64,000 bases of DNA from Tsukamurella conjunctivitidis (GCF_007858475.1 NZ_VIGX01000008.1:102016-166015); one strand, 5' to 3'; positions 1 to 9,814 are shown, numbered from the stretch's first letter. Notes: generated by a model not told the origin, from the sequence alone. Numbers and translations are program-made.

Positions 1-148
1 TCGCCGCGTTCGCGGTCTCGGCCGCATCGGCCTGCGCCGCGGCCAGGCCGGCGAGGAAGCCCGAGAGCCACGCTCGCTGGTCTCCTGTGAAGACGTCGAT
101 GAGGGCGGACGTATCCGCCTCGGGCAGAGCGTAGGTGGGAGTGCTCAT
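1..148 (-). CDS. N-terminal fragment of a putative diflavin (sulfite-reductase-alpha-like) reductase, cut by window edge
   Basis: Only the first 49 residues lie in the window. The ATG overlaps the glutamate synthase stop as ATGA (145-148), so the two are translationally coupled. Residues 24-35 read QRAWLSGFLAGL, which resembles the segment ARAWLEGVLAGV just before the flavodoxin domain of the nitrate reductase fusion at 57011-60934; sulfite reductase flavoproteins have a similar pre-flavodoxin stretch. It does not look like the usual GltD start, which carries a cysteine-rich 4Fe-4S domain. Inference: a flavodoxin/FAD/NADPH reductase that could feed electrons to the upstream glutamate synthase. 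The fragment is short, so the family call is tentative. Confidence 0.5.
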   Translation of the reverse strand, partial: MSTPTYALPEADTSALIDVFTGDQRAWLSGFLAGLAAAQADAAETANAA

Positions 149-3100
149 GCCAGCGTCTCCTTCGCGAACCGCACCAGGTCGGGCATCGCGCCGTCGACCA
201 GCATGGCGTTGACCGTCGCGCCGTCGAGCACCGCGGCGTTGCGGGCCCGGTGGTGCAGGATCCAGCCGTACGTGGCGGGTGCGTCCATGCTCAGCACGTT
301 CCGTTCCTCCAGCGACGTGGTGTAGTCGCCGAGTCGTTTGGTGGCGATCAGCGCCGCGAGTTCGGCGTCGTCGTAGGCCTCGAGCCGACCGCGTAGGTAT
401 TTGGTGAGGCGCTGCCGGACTGCGAAGTCCTCGGTGAGCACCAGGTTCCGGGCGCGCGCCGAGACCCGCGGATCGTCGTGTCCCGTTGCGCCCGAGACGC
501 GCTCGGCGGCGACCTCCTGCGCCAGCGAGAGCACCGTGAACGAGGAGAGCAGGTCGAAGGCGTGCGCCGAGCGGGTGTCGCCGAACCGCGGCGCGGTTCC
601 GCCGCCGACGGGGGCGCCCGCGCGCAGGGAACGTTTGAACGCACGCAGGCGGTCCGCCGCGACCGAACCCGCGAGCTCGTCGAGGAGTTCCTTGCGGCCG
701 TGCGCCGCCCAGATCCGGTCGGCGTCCTGGTAGTGCAACAGCGCGACCGGGGTTCCCACGACGAGGTGTTCGCGGGTCGTCGACCACGCCGCGAGGAGTT
801 CGGCGGCGAGCGGCGATCCGGTCGCCTCGGCGTGCCAGGTCAGCATGGCGTGCGCGGCCGCCTCGTGGAAGCGCGGAGTCTCCGCGCCGACGACCGGGCT
901 CAGGTGCAGCGAGTCGCTCGCGGCCCGCGCGACGGTGCCGGACGGGTCGTACTGGTAGACGAATCCGCCGCTCATGCCGTTGCCCAGGCCCTTGCCGAAT
1001 CCGCCGAGGTTGAGCACCGCGCCGCCGGTCATGTACTCGCAGCAGTATTCGCCGACGCCCTCGACCACAGCGGTCGCGCCCGAGTTCCGGACGGCGAACC
1101 GGTCGCCGGCCTCTCCTTGCACGAAGGTGCGGCCGCCGGTGGCTCCGAACAGTGCGAAGTTGCCGATCAGGACGTTCGCGCCGGGCTCGGCTCCGCCGCC
1201 GCCGGGCGATCGCACCACGATGCGGCCGCCGCACTGGCTCTTCCCGACTCCGTCGTTGGCGGTGCCGGTGTGCTGCAGGTCCATGCCGTCGGTGCAGAAC
1301 ACGCCGAAGGACTGCCCGGCGCTGCCGTGCGTGCGGATGCGGACGGCACCGTCGGCGAGGAAGCGACGTCCGCGCTCGTCGGTGAGCACCGCGGGGTGCC
1401 CCGCCGGGATCGCCTCGCGATCGAACGCGCCCCGCGGGTCGGCGTCCGGGTGGTTGAGCGCGCGTTCCAGGTCGATCGCGAGCTGGCCACCCACCGACTT
1501 GTTCGGGTTCGACAGGGCCACGTCGGAGACGGAGACGGCCTCGGCGTCACCGGAGAACAGCCGCTCCCGGACCTCGGCCAGGAGCCGGTCGTCCACCGCG
1601 TAGTCCTTCTCCAGGTACACCGGTTCGGCGACGGTGCGCGGTGCGGGCGCGTGCAGCATCGCCCGCACGTCCAGATCGCCCACTGCTGCCGGATGTTCCA
1701 GGAGCTGAAGGAGATCGGTGCGGCCGCGGGCCTCGCGGAGCGACCGCAGTCCCAGGCGCGCCAGGATCGCGCGGACGTCGTGCGCCACGTTCAGCAGGTA
1801 CTGCGCCAGCGCGCGCGGGTCACCGTCGAAGGCCTCGGGGTTGGTGGTGAGCCCGGCCGGACACTTGAGGTTGCAGTTCTTGGCCATGACGCACTTGAGC
1901 ATCATCAGGGCGGTGGTACCGAACTCGAACGAGTCGCCGCCGAGGAGCGCCGAGACCACGACGTCACCGCCGGTCTGGTGCGCGCCCGAGCAGCGGAGGG
2001 TCACCTTCTCGCGCAGGCCGTTCGCGACCAGCGCCTGATGCACCTCGGCCACGCCGATCTCCGCGGAACGACCGGCGTACTTGAGGCTGGTGACGGCCGC
2101 CGCACCGGTACCGCCGGTGTTGCCGGCCACGTTGATGACGTCGGCGCCCGCCTTGGCCACACCCACAGCGATGGTCCCGATCCCCTCGGACGACACCAGC
2201 TTCACGATCACCCGCACACGAGCGGCCTTGCAGTCGTGGATGAGCTGCGCCAGATCCTCAATCGAGTAGGTGTCGTGATGCGGTGGGGGAGAGATCAGCT
2301 CGATCCCGGGGGTGCCGCCGCGGGCCGCGGCGATGTCGACGGTGACCTTCGGGCCGGGCAACTGCCCGCCCTCGCCGGGCTTGGCGCCCTGGCCGATCTT
2401 GATCTCCAGCTCCTGCAGCATCGGGTCGGCGAGATACCCCGTCCAGATGCCGAAACGCCCCGACGCGAACTGCTTGATCCGCGATCCGCGGATGGTGCCG
2501 TACCGGGTGCGGTGCTCGCCGCCCTCGCCGCAGTTCGACATGCCGCCCACCATGTTGGTGCCGTGGGCGACGGCCTCGTGCGCTGACGCGACCAGCGCGC
2601 CGTGGCTCATCGCGCCCGATGCCAGCGTTCGGGTGATCTCGTGGGCGGGCTGCACCTCGTCGAGCCCCAACGACGGAGGAGCCGCGCCGAGCAGCGTGAG
2701 GTAGGTGTGAGCGCGCCCCGTCGCCGTGATCTCGGCTTCGGTCGCGGTCGCACGGACCGTGACCTCCTCGGGGAAGGCCGATTCCAGGAACGACGCGAAT
2801 CCCGCGTACGCGGACTCCGCGTCGTTCTCGGGAGTCCCGGTGAGGTGGACGATGAACCGTCCCTCGGCCGGGGTGCTCACCGCCAACCCGCGGGTCGGCA
2901 GGCTCGCGTTGCCGGCCAGGGAGAACCGGGCGAGTTCGCGGTGGAACTCCTGCGCCGTGGTCAGCATGGTCACATCGGCGGGGAGCGCGAGGACGTCGCG
3001 CAGCGCGGACGGCCGGCGCTCCCGCTCGACGAGGGTGGCGGCGAGGAAGTCGCGGTAGCCGTCGGTGATCTCGAACCCGTCGATCTGCCGCGGGAGGAGT

Positions 3101-5670
3101 GCCTTGAAACCGCTGTTGCGGTACGCGGCGTCGTCGAGTCCGAAGGCGTCGTCGAGGCGCGAGAGCGTGAGCAATCGCAGCGACGTGGATCCGATGCCGT
3201 CGGGTCCGGTCAGCGCGAGGGGCTCCTCGGCCATGCGGGTGAATCCGCGGACGGCGTTGATGCCGTAGGAGTGCCCGGCACCGTCCGAGCGTTCCTTGAA
3301 CAGCCCGAGCAGCGGAACCTCGCGCTCCTCCGTGACGGAGACCGCGCGGTCGTGCCAGTCGCTGTTCGCCTGCGCGATGCGCGCGAAGCCGACGCCGCCG
3401 ACCGGCGCGTCCAGGTGCGGGAAGTAGCGTGCCAGGACCGGATCCCGGGTGTCCAGGTAGTTCGGTTCGAAGAACTGCCCGCCGATGTACGACTCGGCGG
3501 TGCACAGTCCCACGCGGCCCATGGTTTTCGCGAGCGACTTCTCCGCCGCCTTGCGGAACCGGTCGAAGGCGTGGTCGGTCTCGGTCAATTCCGTCGCGGG
3601 TGCCGCGGCCGAGGGGAACTTCTCCTCCGCGCGCAGCCGCGCGGAGAGCGAGTACACCGCAGACGCTCCGAACCCCAGCGCCGACGCGATGTGGTGCGAG
3701 GACGGGAGCTGCCCGCTCTCGGCGATGAGGGACAGACGCAGGCGCAGACCGGTCTCCGTCAGGCGGACGTCGGCCGCGGCGAGCGCGAGCAGCAGCGGCA
3801 GCGGCGCCTGCTCGGACGAGACGCCGCGATCGGAGAGCACGGCGATGCCGCCCCCGTCGCGGGCGAAGGTCTCGATCCGGTCGCACAGGTCCTCGATCGC
3901 CGTGAGCACCGCGTCGGCGTTGCCCGCGGCGTCCTCGGGGTCCGGCCGATAGAGCAGGTCGAAGTGCTGCACGGGTGTCAGTCGTTGATCCCGCAGCTTG
4001 ACCATGTCCAGGTGGCCGAGGATCGGCGTTGACACCACGATCTGGGGATCGGCGTGACCGTGCTCCGAGTTGCCAAGAGCGACGCGCATGCTCATCGCAT
4101 CGGCCTCGCGGATGGAGTCCAGGGGCGGGTTGGTCACCTGTGCGAAGCGCTGGGAGAAGTACTTCGCCATGCCGCCCTCGTGGTCCGACAGGGCGTTGAT
4201 CGCGTTGCCGTACCCCATCGCCGAGATCCGCTCCGCGCCGTCGGCGAGCATGGGATCGAGGAGGAAGCGGAAGCTCTCCTGATTGAGGGAGTAGGCCACG
4301 TACCGGCCGTGCAGGGTGAGATCACCCGGGTACCCGAGAGTGTCGGTGTCCCTCTGGATCTCCGGGGCATCGATGTCGGACAGGTCGACCCGTGCGGCGG
4401 CGAGGAGGTCAGTGTAGTCCCGGCGCGCCGCCAGCAGGTCGAGCGCCTCGCGGGTGCGGCGGACGCGGCCGTCGCCGGCGCGATGGTCCACGTAGAGCAT
4501 GCCGCCGGCCTCGATGCGACCGCGGTGGACCACCGACTCCGCGGGGAACGGAACCTGCCCGGCCTCCGACGCGACCACCACGTAGTCCTCGGTCTCGACG
4601 GTGCGCAGCGGACGGAGACCGAGCCGGTCCAGCCGGGCTCCGACCACGTCACCGTCGGAGAAGATGAGGGCGGCGGGGCCGTCGTTCTTCTCCTCGCTCA
4701 GCGAGAAGTACTCGAGCATGTCCCGCACGGGCGCGGGAACCGAGCCGTCGTTCTCCCATGCGGGTGGCATGAGCGAGACGACGGCCTCCACGAGGTCCAG
4801 CCCGTCGTCGAAGACGCGGCTCTGCAGGGACTGGTCGAGTCGGCTCGAGTCCGACTGGCCGGGCGGGCGGACGATCGTGCGCGCTTCGGCCCGCGCGACA
4901 GCGTCGTCGGCGAGGCGGTTCTTCCGGTCGGTGTTGAGCTCGCCGTTGTGGGCCATCAGCCGGAATGGCTGCGCCATCGACGGGTGCGGTTCCGTGTTGG
5001 TGGAGAACCGGGTGTGGAAGTACAGGGTGCAGACGGAGTGCCGGGGGTCGGTCAGGTCGGAGAAGTAGCGGATCACCTCGTCGGCGTTGAGCCTCCCCTT
5101 GAGCGTCTGCGTGCGCGTGCTCACCGAGAGCGGATACAGCCCGTCGAGTTCGGGGGAGCCGTAGGCGATGCTCTCGATCGCCAGGAGGGCCGCATGCGCG
5201 GCGCGATCCGACTCCTCCCGAGAATCGTTCGTGGTGAATACCCACTGCGTGATCGGCAGCTGATAGGGCAGTGCGGCGGCGCGGATCACGGCCGGGTCGA
5301 CGGGGACGTCCCGCTCTGCGATCACCTCGAAGCCGTGCTCCGCCAGTGTCGCGCGCACGACCCCGCGGGCCGATTCGCCCTGATCCGGGTCGGACGGCAG
5401 GAACAGGTTGGCGACGCCGAACCGCCCGCGCTCGAGCTGTCGGCCAGTGATCGCGCTGAAGAACTCCACGGACAGGTCCACATTGATCCCGGCCCCGTCG
5501 CCGACGCCCTCGGCGGACATGCCGCCGCGGTGGGGGATCGCGCACAGCGCGTGCTCGCCGAAAGCGATCACGTCGTGGTGCTGCGAGCCGTCCTTGCGCG
5601 TGATGAAGCCGACGCCGCAGGCGCTCGACTCCCGGGTGGGGTCGTACAGACCGGTTCGTGGTTCGTTCAA
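145..5670 (-). CDS. gltB: Long-form glutamate synthase, large (GltB-type) subunit
   Basis: Converts 2-oxoglutarate and glutamine to two glutamates in the cytoplasm. The start is a TTG; Cys18 in ACGVGF is the Ntn glutaminase nucleophile exposed after processing. Order: glutaminase about 18-430, central domain to about 890, an extra segment about 893-1000, FMN/substrate barrel about 1010-1330, GXGXG beta-helix about 1380-1610, then a helical extension to 1841. Typical GltB has about 1500 residues and lacks both extras. The 3Fe-4S cysteines are C1260, C1266 and C1270, spaced x5/x3 instead of the usual x5/x4. It is coupled by ATGA overlap to a diflavin-reductase-like gene instead of gltD. An iron box lies 38 bases upstream. 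The family is certain; the electron donor is inferred. Confidence 0.93.
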   Translation of the reverse strand: MNEPRTGLYDPTRESSACGVGFITRKDGSQHHDVIAFGEHALCAIPHRGGMSAEGVGDGAGINVDLSVEFFSAITGRQLERGRFGVANLFLPSDPDQGESARGVVRATLAEHGFEVIAERDVPVDPAVIRAAALPYQLPITQWVFTTNDSREESDRAAHAALLAIESIAYGSPELDGLYPLSVSTRTQTLKGRLNADEVIRYFSDLTDPRHSVCTLYFHTRFSTNTEPHPSMAQPFRLMAHNGELNTDRKNRLADDAVARAEARTIVRPPGQSDSSRLDQSLQSRVFDDGLDLVEAVVSLMPPAWENDGSVPAPVRDMLEYFSLSEEKNDGPAALIFSDGDVVGARLDRLGLRPLRTVETEDYVVVASEAGQVPFPAESVVHRGRIEAGGMLYVDHRAGDGRVRRTREALDLLAARRDYTDLLAAARVDLSDIDAPEIQRDTDTLGYPGDLTLHGRYVAYSLNQESFRFLLDPMLADGAERISAMGYGNAINALSDHEGGMAKYFSQRFAQVTNPPLDSIREADAMSMRVALGNSEHGHADPQIVVSTPILGHLDMVKLRDQRLTPVQHFDLLYRPDPEDAAGNADAVLTAIEDLCDRIETFARDGGGIAVLSDRGVSSEQAPLPLLLALAAADVRLTETGLRLRLSLIAESGQLPSSHHIASALGFGASAVYSLSARLRAEEKFPSAAAPATELTETDHAFDRFRKAAEKSLAKTMGRVGLCTAESYIGGQFFEPNYLDTRDPVLARYFPHLDAPVGGVGFARIAQANSDWHDRAVSVTEEREVPLLGLFKERSDGAGHSYGINAVRGFTRMAEEPLALTGPDGIGSTSLRLLTLSRLDDAFGLDDAAYRNSGFKALLPRQIDGFEITDGYRDFLAATLVERERRPSALRDVLALPADVTMLTTAQEFHRELARFSLAGNASLPTRGLAVSTPAEGRFIVHLTGTPENDAESAYAGFASFLESAFPEEVTVRATATEAEITATGRAHTYLTLLGAAPPSLGLDEVQPAHEITRTLASGAMSHGALVASAHEAVAHGTNMVGGMSNCGEGGEHRTRYGTIRGSRIKQFASGRFGIWTGYLADPMLQELEIKIGQGAKPGEGGQLPGPKVTVDIAAARGGTPGIELISPPPHHDTYSIEDLAQLIHDCKAARVRVIVKLVSSEGIGTIAVGVAKAGADVINVAGNTGGTGAAAVTSLKYAGRSAEIGVAEVHQALVANGLREKVTLRCSGAHQTGGDVVVSALLGGDSFEFGTTALMMLKCVMAKNCNLKCPAGLTTNPEAFDGDPRALAQYLLNVAHDVRAILARLGLRSLREARGRTDLLQLLEHPAAVGDLDVRAMLHAPAPRTVAEPVYLEKDYAVDDRLLAEVRERLFSGDAEAVSVSDVALSNPNKSVGGQLAIDLERALNHPDADPRGAFDREAIPAGHPAVLTDERGRRFLADGAVRIRTHGSAGQSFGVFCTDGMDLQHTGTANDGVGKSQCGGRIVVRSPGGGGAEPGANVLIGNFALFGATGGRTFVQGEAGDRFAVRNSGATAVVEGVGEYCCEYMTGGAVLNLGGFGKGLGNGMSGGFVYQYDPSGTVARAASDSLHLSPVVGAETPRFHEAAAHAMLTWHAEATGSPLAAELLAAWSTTREHLVVGTPVALLHYQDADRIWAAHGRKELLDELAGSVAADRLRAFKRSLRAGAPVGGGTAPRFGDTRSAHAFDLLSSFTVLSLAQEVAAERVSGATGHDDPRVSARARNLVLTEDFAVRQRLTKYLRGRLEAYDDAELAALIATKRLGDYTTSLEERNVLSMDAPATYGWILHHRARNAAVLDGATVNAMLVDGAMPDLVRFAKETLA

Positions 5671-5707
5671 CGGATCACTCTCACTCGGGACGCGTACCTG
5701 AAGTGAG

Positions 5708-5726
5708 AATGGTAAGGCTAACCTTA
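5708..5726. promoter_or_regulatory. Candidate IdeR/DtxR iron box upstream of gltB
   Basis: The 19-mer here matches the known actinobacterial iron box TTAGGTTAGGCTAACCTAA at 14 of 19 positions, including the core GGCTAACCT. It lies 38 bases before the gltB start and 86 bases before the divergent membrane protein gene. Its position near the gltB transcription start would suit iron-dependent repression of gltB. Family knowledge: IdeR binds this box when loaded with Fe2+. Confidence 0.68.
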
Positions 5727-5799
5727 TGCATCCGCCATATGGGGTTCGTCACCCGAGATTCGCGTGGTTCTTGTTGTCGGATGATCGCTGGTGGGCAGT

Positions 5800-5805
5800 T
5801 AATAT
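5800..5805 (+). promoter_or_regulatory. -10 element (TAATAT) of a probable leaderless promoter
   Basis: TAATAT ends 6 bases before the ATG at 5812 and no ribosome-binding site is present, so transcription probably starts at or next to the A of the start codon. Confidence 0.55.
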
Positions 5806-5811
5806 TTCCGC

Positions 5812-6306
5812 ATGAGTGATGAGCCGGCCCGTTCGGGCTCGAGCGGGCCGCCGTCGCCATCCGCCGCAAGGGGTGATGCTGTGGTGACCGCGGAGCGGCT
5901 GTGGCGCCTGGGGGCGATGGTCGCCGTCGTCGCACTCGTCGTCCGTGGTCTCGCGTGGCTGATCGGGTCGCGGCGCGACATCCAGCCTGGATGGCTCTAT
6001 CCGGGGAGCGTGTGGGACCGTCTCGGCGAGACCTGGGACTGGTACGGATGGGTGGTTACTGGTGCCCTGTGTGTCATCTTCGCAGCGATGGTGGCGATCG
6101 AGCGGCGTCGGGGATTCAGGGTGGCCGCAGTCCTGAGTCTGCTGTGCACGGCGGTGTCGGCTGTTCTCGTCATCCATACCGTGTACGTGCTGTACCTCGA
6201 ACCGCTCAAGGTCGCAGTCCTGACGGTCGGCATCGTTGCAATCTTCCTACTCGTCGACGCCCTGGGCCCGCGCGTGGCGGCTTGGGCCGCTCGCCCGCCG
6301 AGGTAG
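5812..6306 (+). CDS. Small four-helix membrane protein of unknown function
   Basis: The 164-residue protein has a Ser/Pro/Gly-rich cytoplasmic start followed by four hydrophobic segments at roughly 29-52, 78-98, 102-130 and 132-152. I do not recognise a family or catalytic motif. It is divergent from gltB and shares the intergenic region holding an iron box, so it might be iron-responsive too, but the box is far from its own -10. It appears to be made from a leaderless message. A strong bidirectional hairpin ends the transcript before the convergent tRNA-His gene. Confidence 0.7.
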   Translation: MSDEPARSGSSGPPSPSAARGDAVVTAERLWRLGAMVAVVALVVRGLAWLIGSRRDIQPGWLYPGSVWDRLGETWDWYGWVVTGALCVIFAAMVAIERRRGFRVAAVLSLLCTAVSAVLVIHTVYVLYLEPLKVAVLTVGIVAIFLLVDALGPRVAAWAARPPR

Positions 6307-6332
6307 TGGAAGTGCGCTCATCAGAGAATGAC

Positions 6333-6374
6333 GAAGGCCGGTCGATCAGCATTTCTGCTGTTCGACCGGCCTTC
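6333..6374. terminator. Bidirectional hairpin terminator
   Basis: GAAGGCCGGTCGA (6333-6345) pairs perfectly with TCGACCGGCCTTC (6362-6374). An inner CAGCA/TGCTG stem closes the loop. It sits between the convergent membrane protein gene and tRNA-His, serving both strands. Confidence 0.8.
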
Positions 6375-6380
6375 ACCGCT

Positions 6381-6457
6381 TGGGGTGGATGACGGGACTC
6401 GAACCCGCGACAGCCAGAATCACAATCTGGTGCTCTACCAACTGAACTACACCCACC
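6381..6457 (-). tRNA. tRNA-His (anticodon GTG)
   Basis: All four arms fold. The anticodon loop is TTGTGAT between CCAGA and TCTGG. The extra 5' G at position -1 typical of tRNA-His is encoded opposite discriminator C73, and CCA is encoded. It lies downstream of orn on the same strand, as I recall for mycobacteria. Confidence 0.97.
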
Positions 6458-6557
6458 AGGTGCCTGGGATCGCCAGGCTCGGAGAACTTTACCCGACGGT
6501 TCCAGCGGAATCCAATCGGTATGGCCCCCGCCTCACCGAGTGTGGCGACCTGCGACT

Positions 6558-7154
6558 TCAGGCGGGGCCGAGTTCCTCGACGGCCGCGGCGATCTGCTCG
6601 GTCGAGGGGCCGGGGGCGGGTACGAAGGCGGTGCTGCGGTAGTACTTCAGCTCGCGGATCGATTCCCGGATGTCGGCGAGCGCGCGGTGCGCGAGGCCCT
6701 TGTCCGGCTGGCCGAAGTAGATCCGCGGGTACCAGCGGCGGCACAGCTCCTTGATCGAACTGACGTCCACCATGCGGTAGTGCAGGAAGCCGTCGAGCTC
6801 CGGCATCTCCTTGGCGATGAACCGCCGGTCCGTCGCGATCGAGTTGCCGGCGAGCGGAACGGCACCGGCCTCGATGTGCTCACGCAGGTAGGCGAGCACC
6901 GCCTCCTCGGCTTCGCGCACGGTCACCGTCGAGGCTCGGACCTCCTCGGTCAGGCCCGACTTGGCGTGCATCTCCTGCACGACGGGCGGCATCGCAGCGA
7001 GAGCCGCGTCGTCGGCATGGATCACGAGGTCCACGCCCTCGCCCAGGATGTTGAGGTCCCCGTCGGTCACCAGCGCGGCGATCTCGATGAGTCGGTCGGA
7101 GGTCAGGTCGAGGCCGGTCATCTCACAATCGACCCACACGAGTTTGTCGTCCAC
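6558..7154 (-). CDS. orn: Oligoribonuclease (3'-5' exoribonuclease)
   Basis: Degrades 2-5 nt RNAs and linear dinucleotides such as pGpG, finishing cytoplasmic RNA turnover. The 198-residue protein is a DEDD-family exonuclease. D9 and E11 in [10 protein letters not shown] form the ExoI motif; the [10 protein letters not shown] stretch, the conserved [12 protein letters not shown] and the H-x4-D motif HRALADI follow. I chose the GTG at 7154: the next residues [11 protein letters not shown] match mycobacterial Orn, and a TACGCT -10 element (7162-7167) lies 7 bases upstream, indicating a leaderless message. It is divergent from the PPOX-like gene and followed by tRNA-His. Confidence 0.95.
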   Translation of the reverse strand: MDDKLVWVDCEMTGLDLTSDRLIEIAALVTDGDLNILGEGVDLVIHADDAALAAMPPVVQEMHAKSGLTEEVRASTVTVREAEEAVLAYLREHIEAGAVPLAGNSIATDRRFIAKEMPELDGFLHYRMVDVSSIKELCRRWYPRIYFGQPDKGLAHRALADIRESIRELKYYRSTAFVPAPGPSTEQIAAAVEELGPA

Positions 7155-7220
7155 GCGGATCAGCGTAGCCAACGCCGCCGGGGGCCGGACCCCGGTGAAG
7201 CATGAGGGTAGCCTGGCCTC

Positions 7221-8228
7221 ATGGATCCTGTCGGTTCGGTGACGGAACTCGAGGACGCGGTCGGGAAGCCCGTCGCGGCGATGATGCTCAAAACCATCGA
7301 CCACCTCGACGAGCACTGCCGCGCGATCCTCGCGGTTTCGACGGCGGGCGTCGTCGGCTACGTCGACCGGGACGGCGTCCCACGCACTTGCCTGCTCGGC
7401 GGCGGCCCCGGTTTCGCCGCCGCGACCTCGTCGAACCGCCTGGACCTGGCCGTCCCCGCTGATGCCGCGGCGGGTGGCGCCTCGCTCCTGATGCTCGTCC
7501 CCGGCTGGCGCGAGACGCTGCGCATCAACGGCACCGTCGATGACAACGGCTTCCACGTGAACGAGGCCTACCTGCACTGCGGGAAGGCGGTGATCCGCTC
7601 GGGCCTGTGGCAGGAGGCGGAGCCGCGTAGCGGCGCCTCCGAGGCCGACGAGGCCTCGATCGGTCCCGCAGCGGCGGAGTTCCTCGCCGCGGCCCCCTTC
7701 GCCGTCATCAGCTCCCGGGACGAGGACGGCCGGGCCGACAGCAGCCCGCGCGGCGACCCCGCGGGCGACCTCCGGCTGCTGGGACCGACCACGGTCGCCA
7801 TCGCCGACCGTCCCGGGAATCGTCGGACCGACACGCTGCACAACATCGTCGGTACGCCCGAGGTCGCGCTTCTCGTGCTCGTGCCCGGCGACGACCGGGC
7901 ACTGGAACTGACCGGCACGGCCACCGTCAGCGCCGATGCGGCGCTCCGCGAACAGCTCGCGGAGCGCGGCAAGGCACCCAAAGCGGTCGTCGTGGTGGAG
8001 GTCTCCCGGGCACGGCTCGGCCGGAGCGAGGGGATCGCCGCTGCTCGCCTGTGGGACGTCGGGCAGCATGCCGACCCGACGTGGCTGCCGCGGCCGTCCG
8101 CGGTGTGGACGGACCATGTCAAACGGAACAGGGCCGGTGGCGTCGGCGCGCGGGTGCTGCGTGCGGTCGCGAACGAGCGCGTCATGCGCGCCGGCATCGA
8201 CCTCGACTACCGCCAGAACCTCTATTGA
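7221..8228 (+). CDS. Pyridoxamine 5'-phosphate oxidase-like flavin-binding protein, two split-barrel halves
   Basis: The 335-residue protein shows two PPOX-type split-barrel segments. The first, about 35-130, contains [18 protein letters not shown]. The second, about 155-260, contains [19 protein letters not shown], typical of FMN or F420 binders. A C-terminal tail with WTDHVKRN follows. The substrate cannot be read from sequence. A TAGCCT -10 at 7209-7214 lies 6 bases before the ATG, suggesting a leaderless start. The HerA-like gene follows after 27 bases but has its own -10. Confidence 0.75.
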   Translation: MDPVGSVTELEDAVGKPVAAMMLKTIDHLDEHCRAILAVSTAGVVGYVDRDGVPRTCLLGGGPGFAAATSSNRLDLAVPADAAAGGASLLMLVPGWRETLRINGTVDDNGFHVNEAYLHCGKAVIRSGLWQEAEPRSGASEADEASIGPAAAEFLAAAPFAVISSRDEDGRADSSPRGDPAGDLRLLGPTTVAIADRPGNRRTDTLHNIVGTPEVALLVLVPGDDRALELTGTATVSADAALREQLAERGKAPKAVVVVEVSRARLGRSEGIAAARLWDVGQHADPTWLPRPSAVWTDHVKRNRAGGVGARVLRAVANERVMRAGIDLDYRQNLY

Positions 8229-8255
8229 CCCAGGTCTCACGCTAGGGTTTGCACC

Positions 8256-9803
8256 GTGACTGACAACGCGAACTCCCCGGCGCAGACGATCGCCGCCGGA
8301 TACGACTTCTCGGGCCCCGCCCTGGAGCTCGGCACCGTGCTGGTGGACGGCACCGTCGACCCGTCGGCGAAGGTGCGGATCCCGCTCGCCATGATGAACC
8401 GGCACGGCCTCGTCGCAGGCGCCACCGGCACCGGCAAGACGAAGACGCTGCAGCTCATCGTCGAGCAGCTGTCGGCCAACGGCGTGCCCGTCGTCCTGGC
8501 CGACATCAAGGGCGATCTCGCCGGCCTGTCCAAGCCCGGCGAGGCGAACGACAAGACCGCCGCTCGCGCCACCGACACCGGCGACGACTGGAAGCCGGCA
8601 AACGTGCCCACGGAGTTCGTCTCCCTCGGCACCAACGGCGTCGGCGTCCCGATCCGCGCCACCATCTCCTCGTTCGGCCCCATTCTGCTCTCGAAGGTGC
8701 TGAGCCTCAACGCCACCCAGGAGTCGACGCTCGGCCTGATCTTCCACTGGGCCGATCAGAATCAGCTCGAGCTGCTCGACCTCAAGGACCTCCGCTCGGT
8801 CATTCAGTACCTGACCTCCGCCGAGGGCAAGGCCGACCTCGAGGGCATCGGCGGCGTCAGCAAGCAGACCGCCGGCGTGATCCTGCGCGCCCTGGTCAAC
8901 CTCGAGGCCGAGGGCGGCGACACCTTCTTCGGCGAGCCCGAGATCGACATGGGTGACCTGCTGCGCACCGCAGGCGGACAGGGCGTCGTCACGCTCTTCG
9001 AGCTCGGCGACCAGGCCGCCCGGCCCACCCTGTTCTCGACCTTCCTCATGTGGGTGCTGGCGGACCTCTTCCAGTACCTGCCCGAGGCGGGCGACCTGGA
9101 CAAGCCCAAGCTCGTCTTCATCTTCGACGAGGCGCACCTGCTCTTCGCCGACGCCAGCAAGGCCTTCAAGGATCAGGTCGAGCAGACCGTCAAGCTGATC
9201 CGCTCGAAGGGCGTGGGCGTCTTCTTCTGCTCGCAGCTGCCCACCGACATCCCGAACCCGGTGCTCAGCCAGCTCGGCGCGCGCATCCAGCACGCGCTGC
9301 GCGCCTTCACCCCGGAGGACCAGGCGGCGCTGTCCAAGACGGTCAAGACCTACCCGACCTCGCCCGCCTACAAGCTCGACGAGGCGCTCACCAGCCTCGG
9401 CATCGGCGAGGCGATCGTCACCGTCCTGTCCGACAAGGGAGCGCCCACCCCGGTGGCGTGGACGCGCCTGCGGGCCCCGCGCTCGCTGATGTCCGCGATC
9501 GGCGACGATGCCGTCCGCTCGGCCGCGCAGGCGTCGCCGCTCTGGGCCAAGTACTCGCAGACAGTCGACAACCTCTCCGCCTTCGAGAAGCTGTCGCAGA
9601 ACGCCCAGCAGGCGCAGCAGGAGAACGCCCCCGCCGAGCAGGCGCCGCCGCCCCCGCCCGCGCCCAAGAAGGAGGAGGAAGAGTCCGGCTGGGTCTCCGA
9701 CGTGATGAGCAACCCCGCGGTCAAATCCTTCCTCCGCTCCGCCGCCTCCAGCGCCGGTCGTGAGCTCTCCCGCAGCATCTTCGGCACCAAGCGTCGCCGC
9801 TAG
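8256..9803 (+). CDS. HerA-like helicase/ATPase of the DUF853 type
   Basis: A 515-residue cytoplasmic P-loop ATPase. Walker A is GATGTGKT at residues 55-62 and Walker B is [13 protein letters not shown] near 285-297. The segment [12 protein letters not shown] carries a sensor-like Gln. The C-terminal part is a Gln/Pro/Lys/Glu-rich linker (about 445-470) and a basic tail ending KRRR. Family members are annotated as helicase HerA-like or YjgR-like with no firm role; a DNA-end processing or translocase role is inference. The GTG start has TAGGGT (8243-8248) 7 bases upstream, a leaderless pattern. The neighbours orn, cmrA and tRNA-His match the mycobacterial block around Rv2510c as I remember it. 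Confidence 0.85.
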   Translation: MTDNANSPAQTIAAGYDFSGPALELGTVLVDGTVDPSAKVRIPLAMMNRHGLVAGATGTGKTKTLQLIVEQLSANGVPVVLADIKGDLAGLSKPGEANDKTAARATDTGDDWKPANVPTEFVSLGTNGVGVPIRATISSFGPILLSKVLSLNATQESTLGLIFHWADQNQLELLDLKDLRSVIQYLTSAEGKADLEGIGGVSKQTAGVILRALVNLEAEGGDTFFGEPEIDMGDLLRTAGGQGVVTLFELGDQAARPTLFSTFLMWVLADLFQYLPEAGDLDKPKLVFIFDEAHLLFADASKAFKDQVEQTVKLIRSKGVGVFFCSQLPTDIPNPVLSQLGARIQHALRAFTPEDQAALSKTVKTYPTSPAYKLDEALTSLGIGEAIVTVLSDKGAPTPVAWTRLRAPRSLMSAIGDDAVRSAAQASPLWAKYSQTVDNLSAFEKLSQNAQQAQQENAPAEQAPPPPPAPKKEEEESGWVSDVMSNPAVKSFLRSAASSAGRELSRSIFGTKRRR

Positions 9804-9814
9804 CGCGCTCATCG

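Noticed and set aside
478-5706. Long plus-strand open frames opposite gltB
   Set aside because: Antisense shadows in GC-rich DNA, without domains, signal sequences or ribosome-binding sites.
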